Part shown: positions 32,213-41,007 of the stretch, in pieces
Position numbering within the stretch: position 1 is the first letter of the stretch
Layout of the letters: each line of letters opens with the position of its first letter
Source: Acidimicrobiia bacterium
GTDB lineage: Bacteria; Actinomycetota; Acidimicrobiia; IMCC26256; JAGNEX01
Assembly: GCA_020637365.1 (NCBI GenBank)
Contig: JACJWE010000001.1
Span: 650,001 to 714,000 of the forward strand
Direction of reading: 5' to 3'
Length of the DNA stretch: 64,000 nucleotides
The notes under the pieces: model-generated
The model's input: only the letters and a program-made list of their open reading frames with translations
Told to the model about the DNA's origin: nothing
Database searches by the model: none
Position numbers and translations under genes: made by a program

Positions 32213-33296
32213 CGCATCCGACGCGGCCAGAGGCGCACGCGATGAGGCGGCGGCAGCCGAGGTCGATTCCGACACTGCCGATGCCGGATCGAAACATGCT
32301 GACACGTCGCAGCATGAGGGTGACGATGCAGGCTCGGACGCAGCGGCTTCTTCAACGCGAGACGGTCTCGATGGGGTGGGCCCCGATACCGATGACTGGG
32401 AAGAACACCTGCTGCGGGGCGGCTCGTGCAGCATTGGTGAGGTGCTGGGCATCATCCAGGATGAATTTCCTGAAGTGACGGTGTCTAAGATCCGATTCCT
32501 CGAAGCCAAAGGCCTCCTCACGCCGGAACGTCGTCCATCGGGATACCGGTCGTTCGCTGTTGGAGATGTACGACAGCTCCGTTGGATTCTGCTCGCTCAA
32601 AGGGAGTACTACCTGCCGCTCAAGGTCATTGGCGAGCGAATCAAGCGCGGTGAAGTCCCTCACGATTTTCCCGTAGTCGCCGGTTCGACCAAGTCGGCGA
32701 GTACCCCTCGACCGCCGAAGGCGGTGCCGGAATGGGCTCGCGACGATGATGACCCGGCATTGCCCGACGCGCTGCCCACCTTGAGGGTTATTCGCGGCGA
32801 AACAGCGTCGACCTCAGGTGATACTGCACCCTCGACGACGCCGCCAAGCGCAGGACCGCCAGAACACGGTGATGCTCTGGCTGGCGGTGGCGAACCCGAT
32901 ATTCCCGCGGGCGCGACGTTTACGAGGCATGAACTTGCCAAGGCCGCTGATATGGCGGTGTCCGAAATCGAAGCGCTCGACAAGTTTGGACTCTTGCCGA
33001 TCGCTACTCGAACTGCGGGGACCGATCTCTACGGTGAGCGCGCCGTGACGGTGGCGCGTTTGGCCCGTCAGCTCTTGCGGTTCGGTCTGGAGGCGCGCCA
33101 CCTCCGCATGTACCGGACCTTTGCGGACCGTGAAGCTGCGTTGTTTAACCAGTTGGTGGATCCGTTGATGCGTCGGCGTGACGCGGAAAGTCATCGCCAG
33201 GCGCGCGCCCGTGCCAAGGAACTCGCACGTCTGGGCGACGAGATGCGGGATGTCTTGTTGGCTGAGGCGATGCGTGACGTCATCGACGACGACTAG
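32205..33296 (+). CDS. ftsR: FtsR-like MerR-family division regulator
   Basis: The 363-residue protein has an acidic, disordered N-terminus (about 60 residues). It is followed by the MerR winged helix (CSIGEVLGIIQDEFPEVTVS, FLEAKGLLTPERRPSGYRSF) and a Pro/Ser/Asp-rich linker of about 75 residues. A second helical domain (FTRHELAKAADMAVSEIEAL, LRFGLEARHLRMYRTFADRE) completes it. The mycobacterial and corynebacterial homologue (Rv1828/FtsR, about 250 residues) activates ftsZ transcription. The extra length is disorder. GTG 32205 overlaps the FHA gene. An in-frame extension to 32115 lies inside that gene. Confidence 0.88.
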   Translation: MSDASDAARGARDEAAAAEVDSDTADAGSKHADTSQHEGDDAGSDAAASSTRDGLDGVGPDTDDWEEHLLRGGSCSIGEVLGIIQDEFPEVTVSKIRFLEAKGLLTPERRPSGYRSFAVGDVRQLRWILLAQREYYLPLKVIGERIKRGEVPHDFPVVAGSTKSASTPRPPKAVPEWARDDDDPALPDALPTLRVIRGETASTSGDTAPSTTPPSAGPPEHGDALAGGGEPDIPAGATFTRHELAKAADMAVSEIEALDKFGLLPIATRTAGTDLYGERAVTVARLARQLLRFGLEARHLRMYRTFADREAALFNQLVDPLMRRRDAESHRQARARAKELARLGDEMRDVLLAEAMRDVIDDD

Positions 33297-33416
33297 CTCA
33301 ACCCGTTTGTGTCGCAGTCCGACGATCGCACGACTCCTGGCAGCCTGGACCGGTAGCATGCCGCTACGAAATCGTTTCACTTGCGAGACGTCCGGGTTCT
33401 TGAGTTGGGAGGAATG

Positions 33417-33902
33417 ATGCATCGCATGACGCTGGTCGGTGTCCGGCTGGAGATCCCTACGCATCAACCAATCGTCTTATTGCGCGAAGTTGACGAACCC
33501 CAACGGGTGCTTCCGATCTATATCGGTCAGAACGAGGCGACGGCTATCGTGCTGGCCCTTCAAGGAACCGAACCCCCGCGGCCGATGACACACGACCTGT
33601 TCAAAACCGTGCTTGAGACCCTCGACGTCCATCTGGATCGCATCGACATCACAGACCTCGACCAGGGCACCTTTTTCGCTCAGGTCTACATGAGTCAGTC
33701 CGGTGAGCAACATCGCATTTCATCGCGGCCTTCGGACGCGTTTGCGCTTGCTGCTCGGTGTGACTACGCCGTGCCGATCTATGTGGACGACTCGGTGCTC
33801 GAAGCTGCCGGAGTGCAGGTTCAAGACGAAGATGAGGATGAGCAGGTCCAAGAGTTCCGTGAGTTTTTGGACCACATCACCCCCGACGATTTCATGGGAT
33901 AG
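33417..33902 (+). CDS. Bifunctional nuclease family protein (DUF151)
   Basis: A protein of about 161 residues. VLPIYIGQNEATAIVLALQG and RPMTHDLFKTVLETL, then SSRPSDAFALAARCDYAVPI, are the DUF151 core. Plant members have DNase and RNase activity. Bacterial function is not settled. The tail is acidic. GGGAGGA (33407-33413) lies just before two adjacent ATGs (33414 and 33417), and either may be used. It is conserved in this place in actinobacteria (Rv1829). Confidence 0.88.
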   Translation: MHRMTLVGVRLEIPTHQPIVLLREVDEPQRVLPIYIGQNEATAIVLALQGTEPPRPMTHDLFKTVLETLDVHLDRIDITDLDQGTFFAQVYMSQSGEQHRISSRPSDAFALAARCDYAVPIYVDDSVLEAAGVQVQDEDEDEQVQEFREFLDHITPDDFMG

Positions 33903-33998
33903 AGCACGCCCTGTCGACCGTGATCTCAGCGGAGTTGTTGGCTCTGTGGTCTCTGTTTGAACTGAGGTTCTTGCGTTCCTGCGTTACTGGAGGTAAAA

Positions 33999-34016
33999 AT
34001 GTGCACCTGCGTGTAG
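33999..34016 (+). CDS. Possible five-codon leader peptide (MCTCV)
   Basis: ATG-TGC-ACC-TGC-GTG-TAG follows a consensus GGAGG (33989-33993) with 5-nt spacing. It lies 87 bp before the MerR gene in an otherwise noncoding 200-bp gap. Two of the five codons are Cys. It overlaps an 18-nt hairpin (34007-34024), so ribosome movement could alter folding. This may be chance. The ribosome site is better than that of most genes here. Confidence 0.35.
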   Translation: MCTCV

Positions 34017-34024
34017 TTACGCAG
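34007..34024 (+). promoter_or_regulatory. 18-bp dyad / hairpin before the MerR-gcvT genes
   Basis: ctgcgt-gtagtt-acgcag forms a perfect 6-bp dyad with a 6-base centre. MerR proteins bind dyads of about this size, so it could be the operator of the gene 80 bp downstream. As RNA it is a hairpin overlapping the stop codon of the mini-ORF. Both readings are inference. Confidence 0.4.
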
Positions 34025-34103
34025 ATGCAATTTTGAGTGGTGCGACTGGCTCAACATCCCAAAGGGTGACACGTTGTGCCGACCAGGCTGGAAGGGTTCG
34101 CAG

Positions 34104-34622
34104 ATGGACGCAACAACGGGGCAGGGCTACCGGGGTCCGGCGGTGTGCAAGATCGTCGGCATTACCTATCGTCAACTCGATCATTGGACGCGAACCAGTC
34201 TGATCGAGCCGTCGGTTGCATCCGCACAGGGTTCAGGGAGTCAACGCCTGTACTCCTATAACGATCTGGTCGAGTTGAAGGTAGTCAAGAGCTTGCTCGA
34301 CGGCGGGTTGTCGTTGCAGCGGGTCCGTAAGGTCATCGAACAGCTTCGCGATCTCGGCACCGATCTCGCTGCCGCGAACCTCGTGATCCAGGGCAACACG
34401 GTGACGCTCATCGGTCAGGACGATGACATTTTTGACCTGATGCGCAATGGACAAGGTGTGTTGAATCTTCTGTCGATGGATGGAGTCGTCGGCGACCTCG
34501 ACGACCAGATCCTGACATTTGGTGGCGAACCTGAACCGGGTCGCTCCATCGACTCCTCGATGGTGGCCGATGCAAGCGACGTGGTCGACATGGCAGCGCA
34601 CAGACCCACTGGCACGCTGTGA
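34104..34622 (+). CDS. MerR-family regulator (Rv1830-like)
   Basis: A 172-residue protein. The MerR helix-turn-helix is YRGPAVCKIVGITYRQLDHW followed by RLYSYNDLVELKVVKSLLDG, and the C-terminal helices form a dimer/effector part with no Cys metal site. It is the second MerR gene of the conserved actinobacterial cluster and is thought to control division or growth genes in mycobacteria. ATG 34104 has GGAAGGG 7 nt upstream. It overlaps gcvT by 4 bp, so here the regulator is coupled to glycine cleavage. Confidence 0.88.
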   Translation: MDATTGQGYRGPAVCKIVGITYRQLDHWTRTSLIEPSVASAQGSGSQRLYSYNDLVELKVVKSLLDGGLSLQRVRKVIEQLRDLGTDLAAANLVIQGNTVTLIGQDDDIFDLMRNGQGVLNLLSMDGVVGDLDDQILTFGGEPEPGRSIDSSMVADASDVVDMAAHRPTGTL

Positions 34623-35776
34623 CCGAACTGCATCACTCGGCGCTGGAAGAACGCCACGCTGCGTTAGGTGCCCGACTCGTGCCGTTCGGCGGTTGGTTGA
34701 TGCCGCTGCAATACGAGGGGGTCGTCGCCGAGCACCGAGCATGCCGATCAGGTGCAGTCGTCTTTGACGTTTCGCATCTAGGTTCGGTGCGGGTGGAAGG
34801 TGTCGGCGCGTTCGACCGCTTGCAGGTTGTGTTGAGTAATGATCTCGACCGGGTCGAGGTCGGTCAGACCCAATACACGCATCTGTTGAACGATGCCGGG
34901 GGAGTCGTCGATGATCTCATCGTCTGGCGGATCGCTTCTGATGCGTTCATGGTCATGCCTAACGCATCCAACACTGATCGGGTAATCGCGGCACTTCTCG
35001 GCAGCTCCTCGCGCATTGCTTCGACAGCGGAGGCGTCAACGGCCGAGTCAGCTCGGGCCGGTGCGGCGTCGGTGAACATGCCTGAGGCCCGTACCGGGGT
35101 CGCTGACGATGTATCGGTCGTCGATGTCACGGCGGAGCGTTCGATGCTGGCCGTCCAAGGGCCCCAAGCTCGCAAACTGCTGGCCAGAGTGTGGCCCGAG
35201 GCCGCGGCGGTGGAACGCAACCATTCCTCGGCGCTCGCGTTCCAAGGATTTCAAGCGTTGGTAGCGGGTACCGGGTACACGGGGGAGTCCGGTGTCGAAA
35301 TCCACATCGACAACGCCGGCGCCGGCGGTTTGTTCGATGCCCTTCTCGACGTGTCGATCGCTCCGGCCGGATTGGGGGCTCGCGACACCCTTCGTCTGGA
35401 AAAGGGTTATCCGCTGCATGGCCACGAACTCGGTCCAGATATAACCCCGCTTGAGGCAGGATTGGATTTTGTTGTCGCCTGGGATAAGCCCTCATTTGTT
35501 GGAAAAGATGCGCTCCTTGAGCAACGTGAGTCGGGTGTTGATTCGAAGCTGGTCGGGCTGAAGCTCGCCGACAGAAAGATCGCTCGGCAAGGCGCGGCGG
35601 TGTTGCGGAACGGCAAGGTGATCGGGTGCGTGACCAGCGGCAACTTTTCACCCCAGCTCAATGTGGCGATCGCTCTAGCGTTTGTCGAGCCCGATATAGC
35701 GGAGGGTGCGCTACTCGATATCGATATTCGAGGGCGAGTCACACAGGCAACGGTCGTACCCACTCCTTTTGTCTAA
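34619..35776 (+). CDS. gcvT: Aminomethyltransferase, glycine cleavage T protein
   Basis: It transfers the methylene group from lipoyl-GcvH to tetrahydrofolate. The 385-residue protein has FGGWLMPLQYEGVVAEHRA and VFDVSHLG at the start, GTGYTGESGVEIH mid-protein, and LRLEKGYPLHGHEL with the folate-site residues. A Ser/Ala-rich insert of about 25 residues lies near residue 130. Start GTG 34619 overlaps the MerR stop. P, H and T genes are all in this window, and the L protein gene is not. Confidence 0.93.
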   Translation: MTELHHSALEERHAALGARLVPFGGWLMPLQYEGVVAEHRACRSGAVVFDVSHLGSVRVEGVGAFDRLQVVLSNDLDRVEVGQTQYTHLLNDAGGVVDDLIVWRIASDAFMVMPNASNTDRVIAALLGSSSRIASTAEASTAESARAGAASVNMPEARTGVADDVSVVDVTAERSMLAVQGPQARKLLARVWPEAAAVERNHSSALAFQGFQALVAGTGYTGESGVEIHIDNAGAGGLFDALLDVSIAPAGLGARDTLRLEKGYPLHGHELGPDITPLEAGLDFVVAWDKPSFVGKDALLEQRESGVDSKLVGLKLADRKIARQGAAVLRNGKVIGCVTSGNFSPQLNVAIALAFVEPDIAEGALLDIDIRGRVTQATVVPTPFV

Positions 35777-35986
35777 AGCGCGTTTGGTAACTCCCGCTTT
35801 TCAAAAGTAACACCCTTGTAACTCTACGGATATTCGTCGACTATTGAGGTGTCGGTGACCTCTGCTATGTGGAGGCCAAGACGTACGTTTTTGTCTCAAG
35901 CGCTGCATGTATTGCGCCGATCGAACGGATGAAGTCTCCCCCAGACCGTTCGCGCTCAGGCGATGCGCGCTGCAGACAGGACTAAC

Positions 35987-36985
35987 ATGCCCAGAGTTAT
36001 CGTCACCGGGGGTGCGGGCTATTTGGGTGGACATATCGTCCGCACACTTTCGGCCGCATCATGTGACGTGGTCGTCGTGGATGACCTCCGCAACGGAGAT
36101 CCCCGCCACGTTGGTCCAGCCGACCTCGTACCGATGAACGTCGCGAGTCGACGCGGAATCCGCGGCGTCTTTCGCGATTGGGGACCATTTGATGTGCTGG
36201 TCCACCTTGCGGGCACCGTGGGGTCCGAAGACGCTCGTCGCCACCCGCTGTCGCATTTTTCGTCCAACGTCGCTGCGACGATCGGTCTGATCGAAGAGGC
36301 GAGTGCCGGTGGGGTGCAAAACTTCATCGCTGTATCCACCGCAGCGGTCTATGGAGACGCGGGACCCGGCCCGATTCACGAGAGCACCTGGGGGACTCCA
36401 ACCACGGCGTACGGCGAATCGCATGCGATGTTCGAAACGGTGCTTAAGCGTTTCGCTCATGAGCGCGGGCCGAGGGCGACGATCCTCCGGGTCTTTAACG
36501 CTGCGGGTGCTGCACCGGACGGGATGGTCGGTGAACGCCACTTTCCCGAAAGCCACCTCATCCCCAAAGCGCTACAGACCGCGAGCGGACTCCGTCCACG
36601 TCTAGAGATTCTTGGCGATCAGTTCGCGACGCCGGACGGGAGGGCCATTCGCGATTATGTACACCCCATCGACGTCGCCGCGGCGGTGCTGCTGAGCGCT
36701 GAACAGCTTCTCGACGGTTCACCCGGAGGCATCTTCAACATCGGATCCGGGGTGGGACACAGCGTCAATGAGGTCTGTGCGATGGTCAACTCGGTGACCG
36801 GAAGCACGCTGCCCACCGTTGTGACCAAACCGCGACAAGGCGCAGTTGGATCGCTTGTTGCCGACATTGAACGTGCCGGGAACGTGTTGGGGTGGTCGCC
36901 CGGCTACTCAGATCTCCAGACCATCGTGTCGACCGCCTGGGCGTGGCATGCATCCCGCATCGGGGCCCAAGACAAGACGGTGTGA
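35987..36985 (+). CDS. NAD-dependent sugar epimerase, GalE-like
   Basis: An extended SDR enzyme of 332 residues. GGAGYLGGH binds NAD, AVSTAAVYGD carries the active Ser, and the C-terminal part (GRAIRDYVHPIDVAAA, FNIGSGVGHSVNEV) is typical of UDP-glucose 4-epimerase. In the YxxxK motif the Lys is replaced by His (YGESHAMFE). This is a clean codon change, not a frame error. Activity may be altered or lost. ATG 35987 follows AGGA at 6-nt spacing. Confidence 0.8.
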   Translation: MPRVIVTGGAGYLGGHIVRTLSAASCDVVVVDDLRNGDPRHVGPADLVPMNVASRRGIRGVFRDWGPFDVLVHLAGTVGSEDARRHPLSHFSSNVAATIGLIEEASAGGVQNFIAVSTAAVYGDAGPGPIHESTWGTPTTAYGESHAMFETVLKRFAHERGPRATILRVFNAAGAAPDGMVGERHFPESHLIPKALQTASGLRPRLEILGDQFATPDGRAIRDYVHPIDVAAAVLLSAEQLLDGSPGGIFNIGSGVGHSVNEVCAMVNSVTGSTLPTVVTKPRQGAVGSLVADIERAGNVLGWSPGYSDLQTIVSTAWAWHASRIGAQDKTV

Positions 36986-36986
36986 A

Positions 36987-37912
36987 TCAGTCGCCGCACG
37001 GCCGGCTGATGACGAGTTCGCAAACGGGTTCAAGAGCTTGGACGGTTTGGCGGCGGGCCTCAAAGACGATGTCATGTCCAGCGTCAGGGCGACTCCGCGG
37101 AAATCCTGCAGCAGCGTCGACAGCTTCGTCATCGGGTTCGATCAGGACCGTGCGAACCCCGGCGGCTTCAAGAAGGGTGAGCTCCCGACGCAGCACCGTG
37201 CGCGCCCGTCGCCTGAGCGGCCCACTGCCAGCACGGGTCATGGGAGAGACGATGATGACGATGTCAAAGCGGCCATCTCCCAACAAGACATCCGCACTCG
37301 TCGGCGAGTGCACGCCACCGTCGACATAGCGATGCTCGCCGATCACTTTGGGGGCAAAAAGCAACAGGATCGCTGAGCTCGCCTCGATAGCGTCGGCCCG
37401 CGTGACCGGGATCAGGTCTTTTCCGAAGACCGTTCGGGTGCCGTCCTCGAGTCGTACGGCAACAACCCACAACGCAGGCGGGAGCGGTGCGGCCGGATCG
37501 CCGATCGGAAACCGGCTCAGCACATCGGTGGGCAACAGTCCGCGGGGCAGCAGGCCGAGTCCCTGCTGCAGCCAGCCAGCGCCATCGGAGCGAAGAGCGC
37601 CGGAGCCGCTGGCAAAAGTCGGACCGGCCGTCGGAGTGAGCGCATCGATTCACGTAGCGCTTCGCGGTCTTGTGAGTTGGGTCCTTGTGCAATGGCCGCC
37701 AACACCGTGTCTGTAGACGCTCCGGTGAGCGCGGTCGCTCCGATCGCTGCCCCGGCGGACGTCCCCACGATGCGTGCGGCGTCTTGGGGACGGCGGCCCG
37801 TCACCTCGGTGAGACCTTCAAAAACGCCGAGGTGAAACGCCCAGCCGAGCGGTCCGCCAGCTCCGAGAACTATCCCCAAACGAGTCACCGCTACATGATC
37901 GCGGTTTTGCAA
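36987..37912 (-). CDS. Patatin-like phospholipase (one frameshift)
   Basis: A serine acyl hydrolase of the patatin/RssA group. The oxyanion loop is GAGGPLGWAFHLG, the nucleophile elbow GTSAGAAIG, and the catalytic Asp lies in YVDGGVHSP. The frame is lost near 37566-37575, where one extra base restores LQQGLGLLPRGLLPTDVL. The repaired protein has about 308 residues. It is convergent with the epimerase gene, leaving only one base between the stops. Substrate unknown. Confidence 0.83.
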
Positions 37913-38052
37913 GCCAATGTGTACTCAGCCGGTTTCGGGCAATGAAGGGGGTGGACGCGGGTAGGCCGGATCGCCCGGAAGTGTCGGGAAGACGGGTGGC
38001 GGTCGGCCGGAGCCGAATCGGGTAGGGGCGGGGCATGGTTAGGATGCGCTCC

Positions 38053-38896
38053 ATGCGTGTTGGATTCATCGGCCTTGGCGACATGGGATCAGGTATTGCG
38101 GACTGTCTTGCTCGTAGCGACGCGAACGACGTCGTGGTCTTCGATCTCGATCAGCAGCGGGTGGATGCAGCCGTCGCTCAGGGCGCACAGGCCGCCCGGG
38201 ACCTTTCCGAGGTCGCACAGGACGCCGATCCCATCGTTTTGTGCGTGGTGAACGATCACCAGGTGCTGGCATTGGTCGAGCAGATGGCGCCAGATCTGCT
38301 CCCAGGCCAACGCATCGTCGTGCATTCGACCGTCACACCCGAAACGATCGCGACGTGTCAGGCCATCGTGGGGATGGCAACGCCGTGCTCGACGTGGGCA
38401 TTTCAGGCGGACCCCATGGTGCTCGGGAAGGCACGCTGGTGTTGATGGCGGAGGTGACGAATCGGTCCTCGATGAGCTCGCCGAGGTGTTCAACGCCTAC
38501 GGCCAGACGATCCACATGGGTCCCCAAGGAGCCGGAATGGCGGCGAAACTCGCCCGGAACCTCATTGGATACGTCGCTATGGCCGCCGCACATGAGGGTA
38601 TGGTTCTCGCCGAAGCGGCCGGTGTGGATCTGGGCAAGCTGCGCGAGGTCGTCGAATCGACCCCGGTAAAGCTGCAGTTTGATGTGACGATCGGGCGTGA
38701 CAGTGCCCGTCCGGTACCGGACGATGCTGATCGGGCAACACTGGAGTTCGTCGAGCGGTATGCCCGGCTCGCCGAGAAAGATCTCGACGACGCATTGGCG
38801 TTTGCTGATGATCTACAACTGGACCTGCCAGCGGCACGGGGCGCTCGTCGGTCGGTCGCTGGAGCCTTTGGGTGGCATCCCGAGCCGTCGGGATGA
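38053..38896 (+). CDS. 3-hydroxyisobutyrate dehydrogenase-like protein (two frameshifts)
   Basis: A beta-hydroxyacid dehydrogenase. GFIGLGDMGSGIA is the Rossmann loop, ISGGPHGAREGTL the substrate-binding block (read after repair), and GPQGAGMAAKLARN carries the catalytic Lys. One base is missing at the G run 38370-38373 and one near 38450-38451. Both restored, the protein has about 281 residues, the family length. The natural substrate (3-hydroxyisobutyrate, tartronate semialdehyde or a similar acid) cannot be told. Confidence 0.85.
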
Positions 38897-39017
38897 TCGC
38901 CTGCCCGGCTCTGCTGGATCGTCCGGCCGTCCTGGTCATGACTCCGGGTCTGGGCCCAGCTTGTGAGACGCGCCGCGGTCGCGGGCCCCGTTTGATCCTG
39001 CAGGGCGCCCTCAACGA

Positions 39018-39056
39018 GTTTGGGTCCGCCAGCGCGGGATGCCAGCGGACCCAAAC
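39018..39056. repeat. 12-bp perfect inverted repeat
   Basis: gtttgggtccgc (39018-39029) and gcggacccaaac (39045-39056) are perfectly complementary around a 15-nt centre. It lies 120 bp after the dehydrogenase stop and 120 bp before the EEP gene, in a 279-bp intergenic region without other clear signals. No T run follows. It may be a terminator-like structure or an operator. Confidence 0.8.
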
Positions 39057-39175
39057 CGGGAGGATGGACCGCTTCCCTGCGAAGCCCGATGGGCTCTGTC
39101 CGGTAAGCGGCACGAGAGAATGTACTTCGTGATAATTGCGTTTGCAAAAATATTGGCTGATTGGGAGCGTTTATC

Positions 39176-39865
39176 GTGCGGGTAGCCACGTTCAACATCA
39201 GACACGGCGCCCGGAACGGGGTTTTTGCGAATAACAAGAGGCTCGCTCAGGCGTGTGAGCTCTTGGATGCAGATGTTGTGTGTCTACAAGAAGTCGACGC
39301 CGGGGTCATCAGATCTGGTTTCCGCAATCAGGCCAGATTCGTTGCACGCCAACTCGGACACGATTGGGCCTTCGAACGCGCCCGGCGCATGTTGCTCACC
39401 GGGTTTCAGGGAAACGCGATCTTGACGCGGGGTGACATCATGTCGCACCGTGTCATCGCTTTGGTGCGTCAACCCGGTGATGAGCAGCGCGTCGCGACCA
39501 TCGCGACGCTCCGGATCTATGGCCGCACCTTGACGGTGGCCAATACGCACCTCCAAAACACGACATCCCGCAAAGGCGATGCGGCAACTTTGCAACAATT
39601 CGACCAAGTGCTCGATGCGCTCGACGATATCTCCGCCCCTTGTGTCCTGTGCGGTGACCTGAACCTTGACCGAGGTTTGATCGTGCCGCGGCTCGAAGGA
39701 CGCGGATTCTCATGTGGGCAGCGACGCAACACGATTCCCGCACAGGCTCCGCGCTCCCAGATCGATTACGTCGCGGTCCGGGGCGCTCAACTCGACCGGC
39801 TCGGAGCAGGTCCTGAGTCGGTCAGCGACCATCTCCCGCTGTGCGCCGATATCTCGGGGGTGTAG
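39176..39865 (+). CDS. Endonuclease/exonuclease/phosphatase family protein
   Basis: A 229-residue EEP-fold metal-dependent phosphoesterase. Conserved motifs are TFNIRHG (Asn), CLQEVDA (Glu), VANTHLQ (His), CGDLNLD (Asp/Asn) and VSDHLPL (Asp/His), so the full active site is present. It could act on phospholipid headgroups, sugar phosphates or nucleic acid. The first residues are not a signal peptide. GTG 39176 follows GGGAG (39163-39167). An AT-rich stretch just upstream may hold the promoter. Confidence 0.85.
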   Translation: MRVATFNIRHGARNGVFANNKRLAQACELLDADVVCLQEVDAGVIRSGFRNQARFVARQLGHDWAFERARRMLLTGFQGNAILTRGDIMSHRVIALVRQPGDEQRVATIATLRIYGRTLTVANTHLQNTTSRKGDAATLQQFDQVLDALDDISAPCVLCGDLNLDRGLIVPRLEGRGFSCGQRRNTIPAQAPRSQIDYVAVRGAQLDRLGAGPESVSDHLPLCADISGV

Positions 39866-39961
39866 CAACAAGATGGGCGATTGGTATGTGAGCTAACGCG
39901 GTGACGGGGCGATACGCGGTTACGCTCTGCGCAGAATTTGATGGTGAGAACAGGGGCACCC

Positions 39962-40848
39962 ATGAAGTGGCAGCGTGAACATCAAAGCGACGATGTCATC
40001 GACCGGCGTGGGTCGTCGGGCGGTGGGGGGTCGCTCGGCAGTATCGGTATGGGCAAGATCGGCGCGGGAGGACTCGGTGGCATCATCGCCATCATCGCGG
40101 CGATCCTCGGGTTCAATGCCGTCGGCGGCGGCTCGAGCGGCGACGGCGGGCTCGGCGACATCTTTGGACAAATGCAGGCGGCTCCCGCTGGTCAGGGATC
40201 CGAACTCGACCAGGCGCCACCTCCTCAGGATGATCAAGCCGCATTCATGGGTTACGTTCTCGACGACGTTCAAGATATGTGGACCGACCTGTTCGCTGCG
40301 TCGGGTGACGAGTATCAGCGGGCGAAACTGGTGCTGTTCACCGGGTCGACGCCGTCGGGATGCGGTGGAGCGACCTCGGCGATCGGGCCGCACTACTGTC
40401 CGGCGGATCAACACGTGTATCTCGATCTCGACTTTTTCACCCAACTCGATCAGGAGTTTGGTGCACCGGGCGATTTTGCTCAGGCCTACGTGATGGCTCA
40501 TGAAATCGGCCACCACGTCCAGAACTTGTTGGGCATCAACTCCGAGGTTCGCCAGTTGCAAAGCGAGAACCCAGGGACCGCAACGAACTCTCGGTCAAGA
40601 TGGAGCTACAAGCGGACTGTTTGGCCGGTGTTTGGGCACATACCGTCTACGCCGACAATGCCCTGGAGCCAGGCGATATCGAAGAGGGGCTTCAAGCGGC
40701 CGAAGCGGTAGGCGATGACCGGCTGCAACGCCAGGCTGGCGCGGGTCAACCCCGAAACGTGGACCCACGGGTCGTCCCAACAGCGCATGGACTGGTTTGA
40801 TGAGGGTATCAATCCGGCGACCCAGCCAAGTGTGACACCTTTGCATAG
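39962..40848 (+). CDS. Neutral zinc metallopeptidase, YpfJ family (frameshifted)
   Basis: After a polar start and a Gly-rich hydrophobic helix (about residues 25-55), the domain carries [13 protein letters not shown] with the HExxH zinc site. [13 protein letters not shown], read in a second frame, is also a family signature. [12 protein letters not shown] (third frame) and KCDTFA (fourth segment) give the typical end. Frame changes lie near 40575-40600, 40735-40745 and 40820-40830. Repaired length is about 295 residues. Peptidase activity for this family is predicted, not proven. Confidence 0.82.
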
Positions 40849-41007
40849 CCGCAGCCTGGTTAGCGGGCAGCGGTGAACGCCGACGCACCGTGGAGAGCTG
40901 ACGCTCGGACTGCATGGTTCTGAGTGAGCGCGTTGGTACCCCTCGGCGCGGTACTCGCATCGCTACGTTGCGGCCGAGGCTTTCGGGTGAACCGTGTGGC
41001 GTGCACA

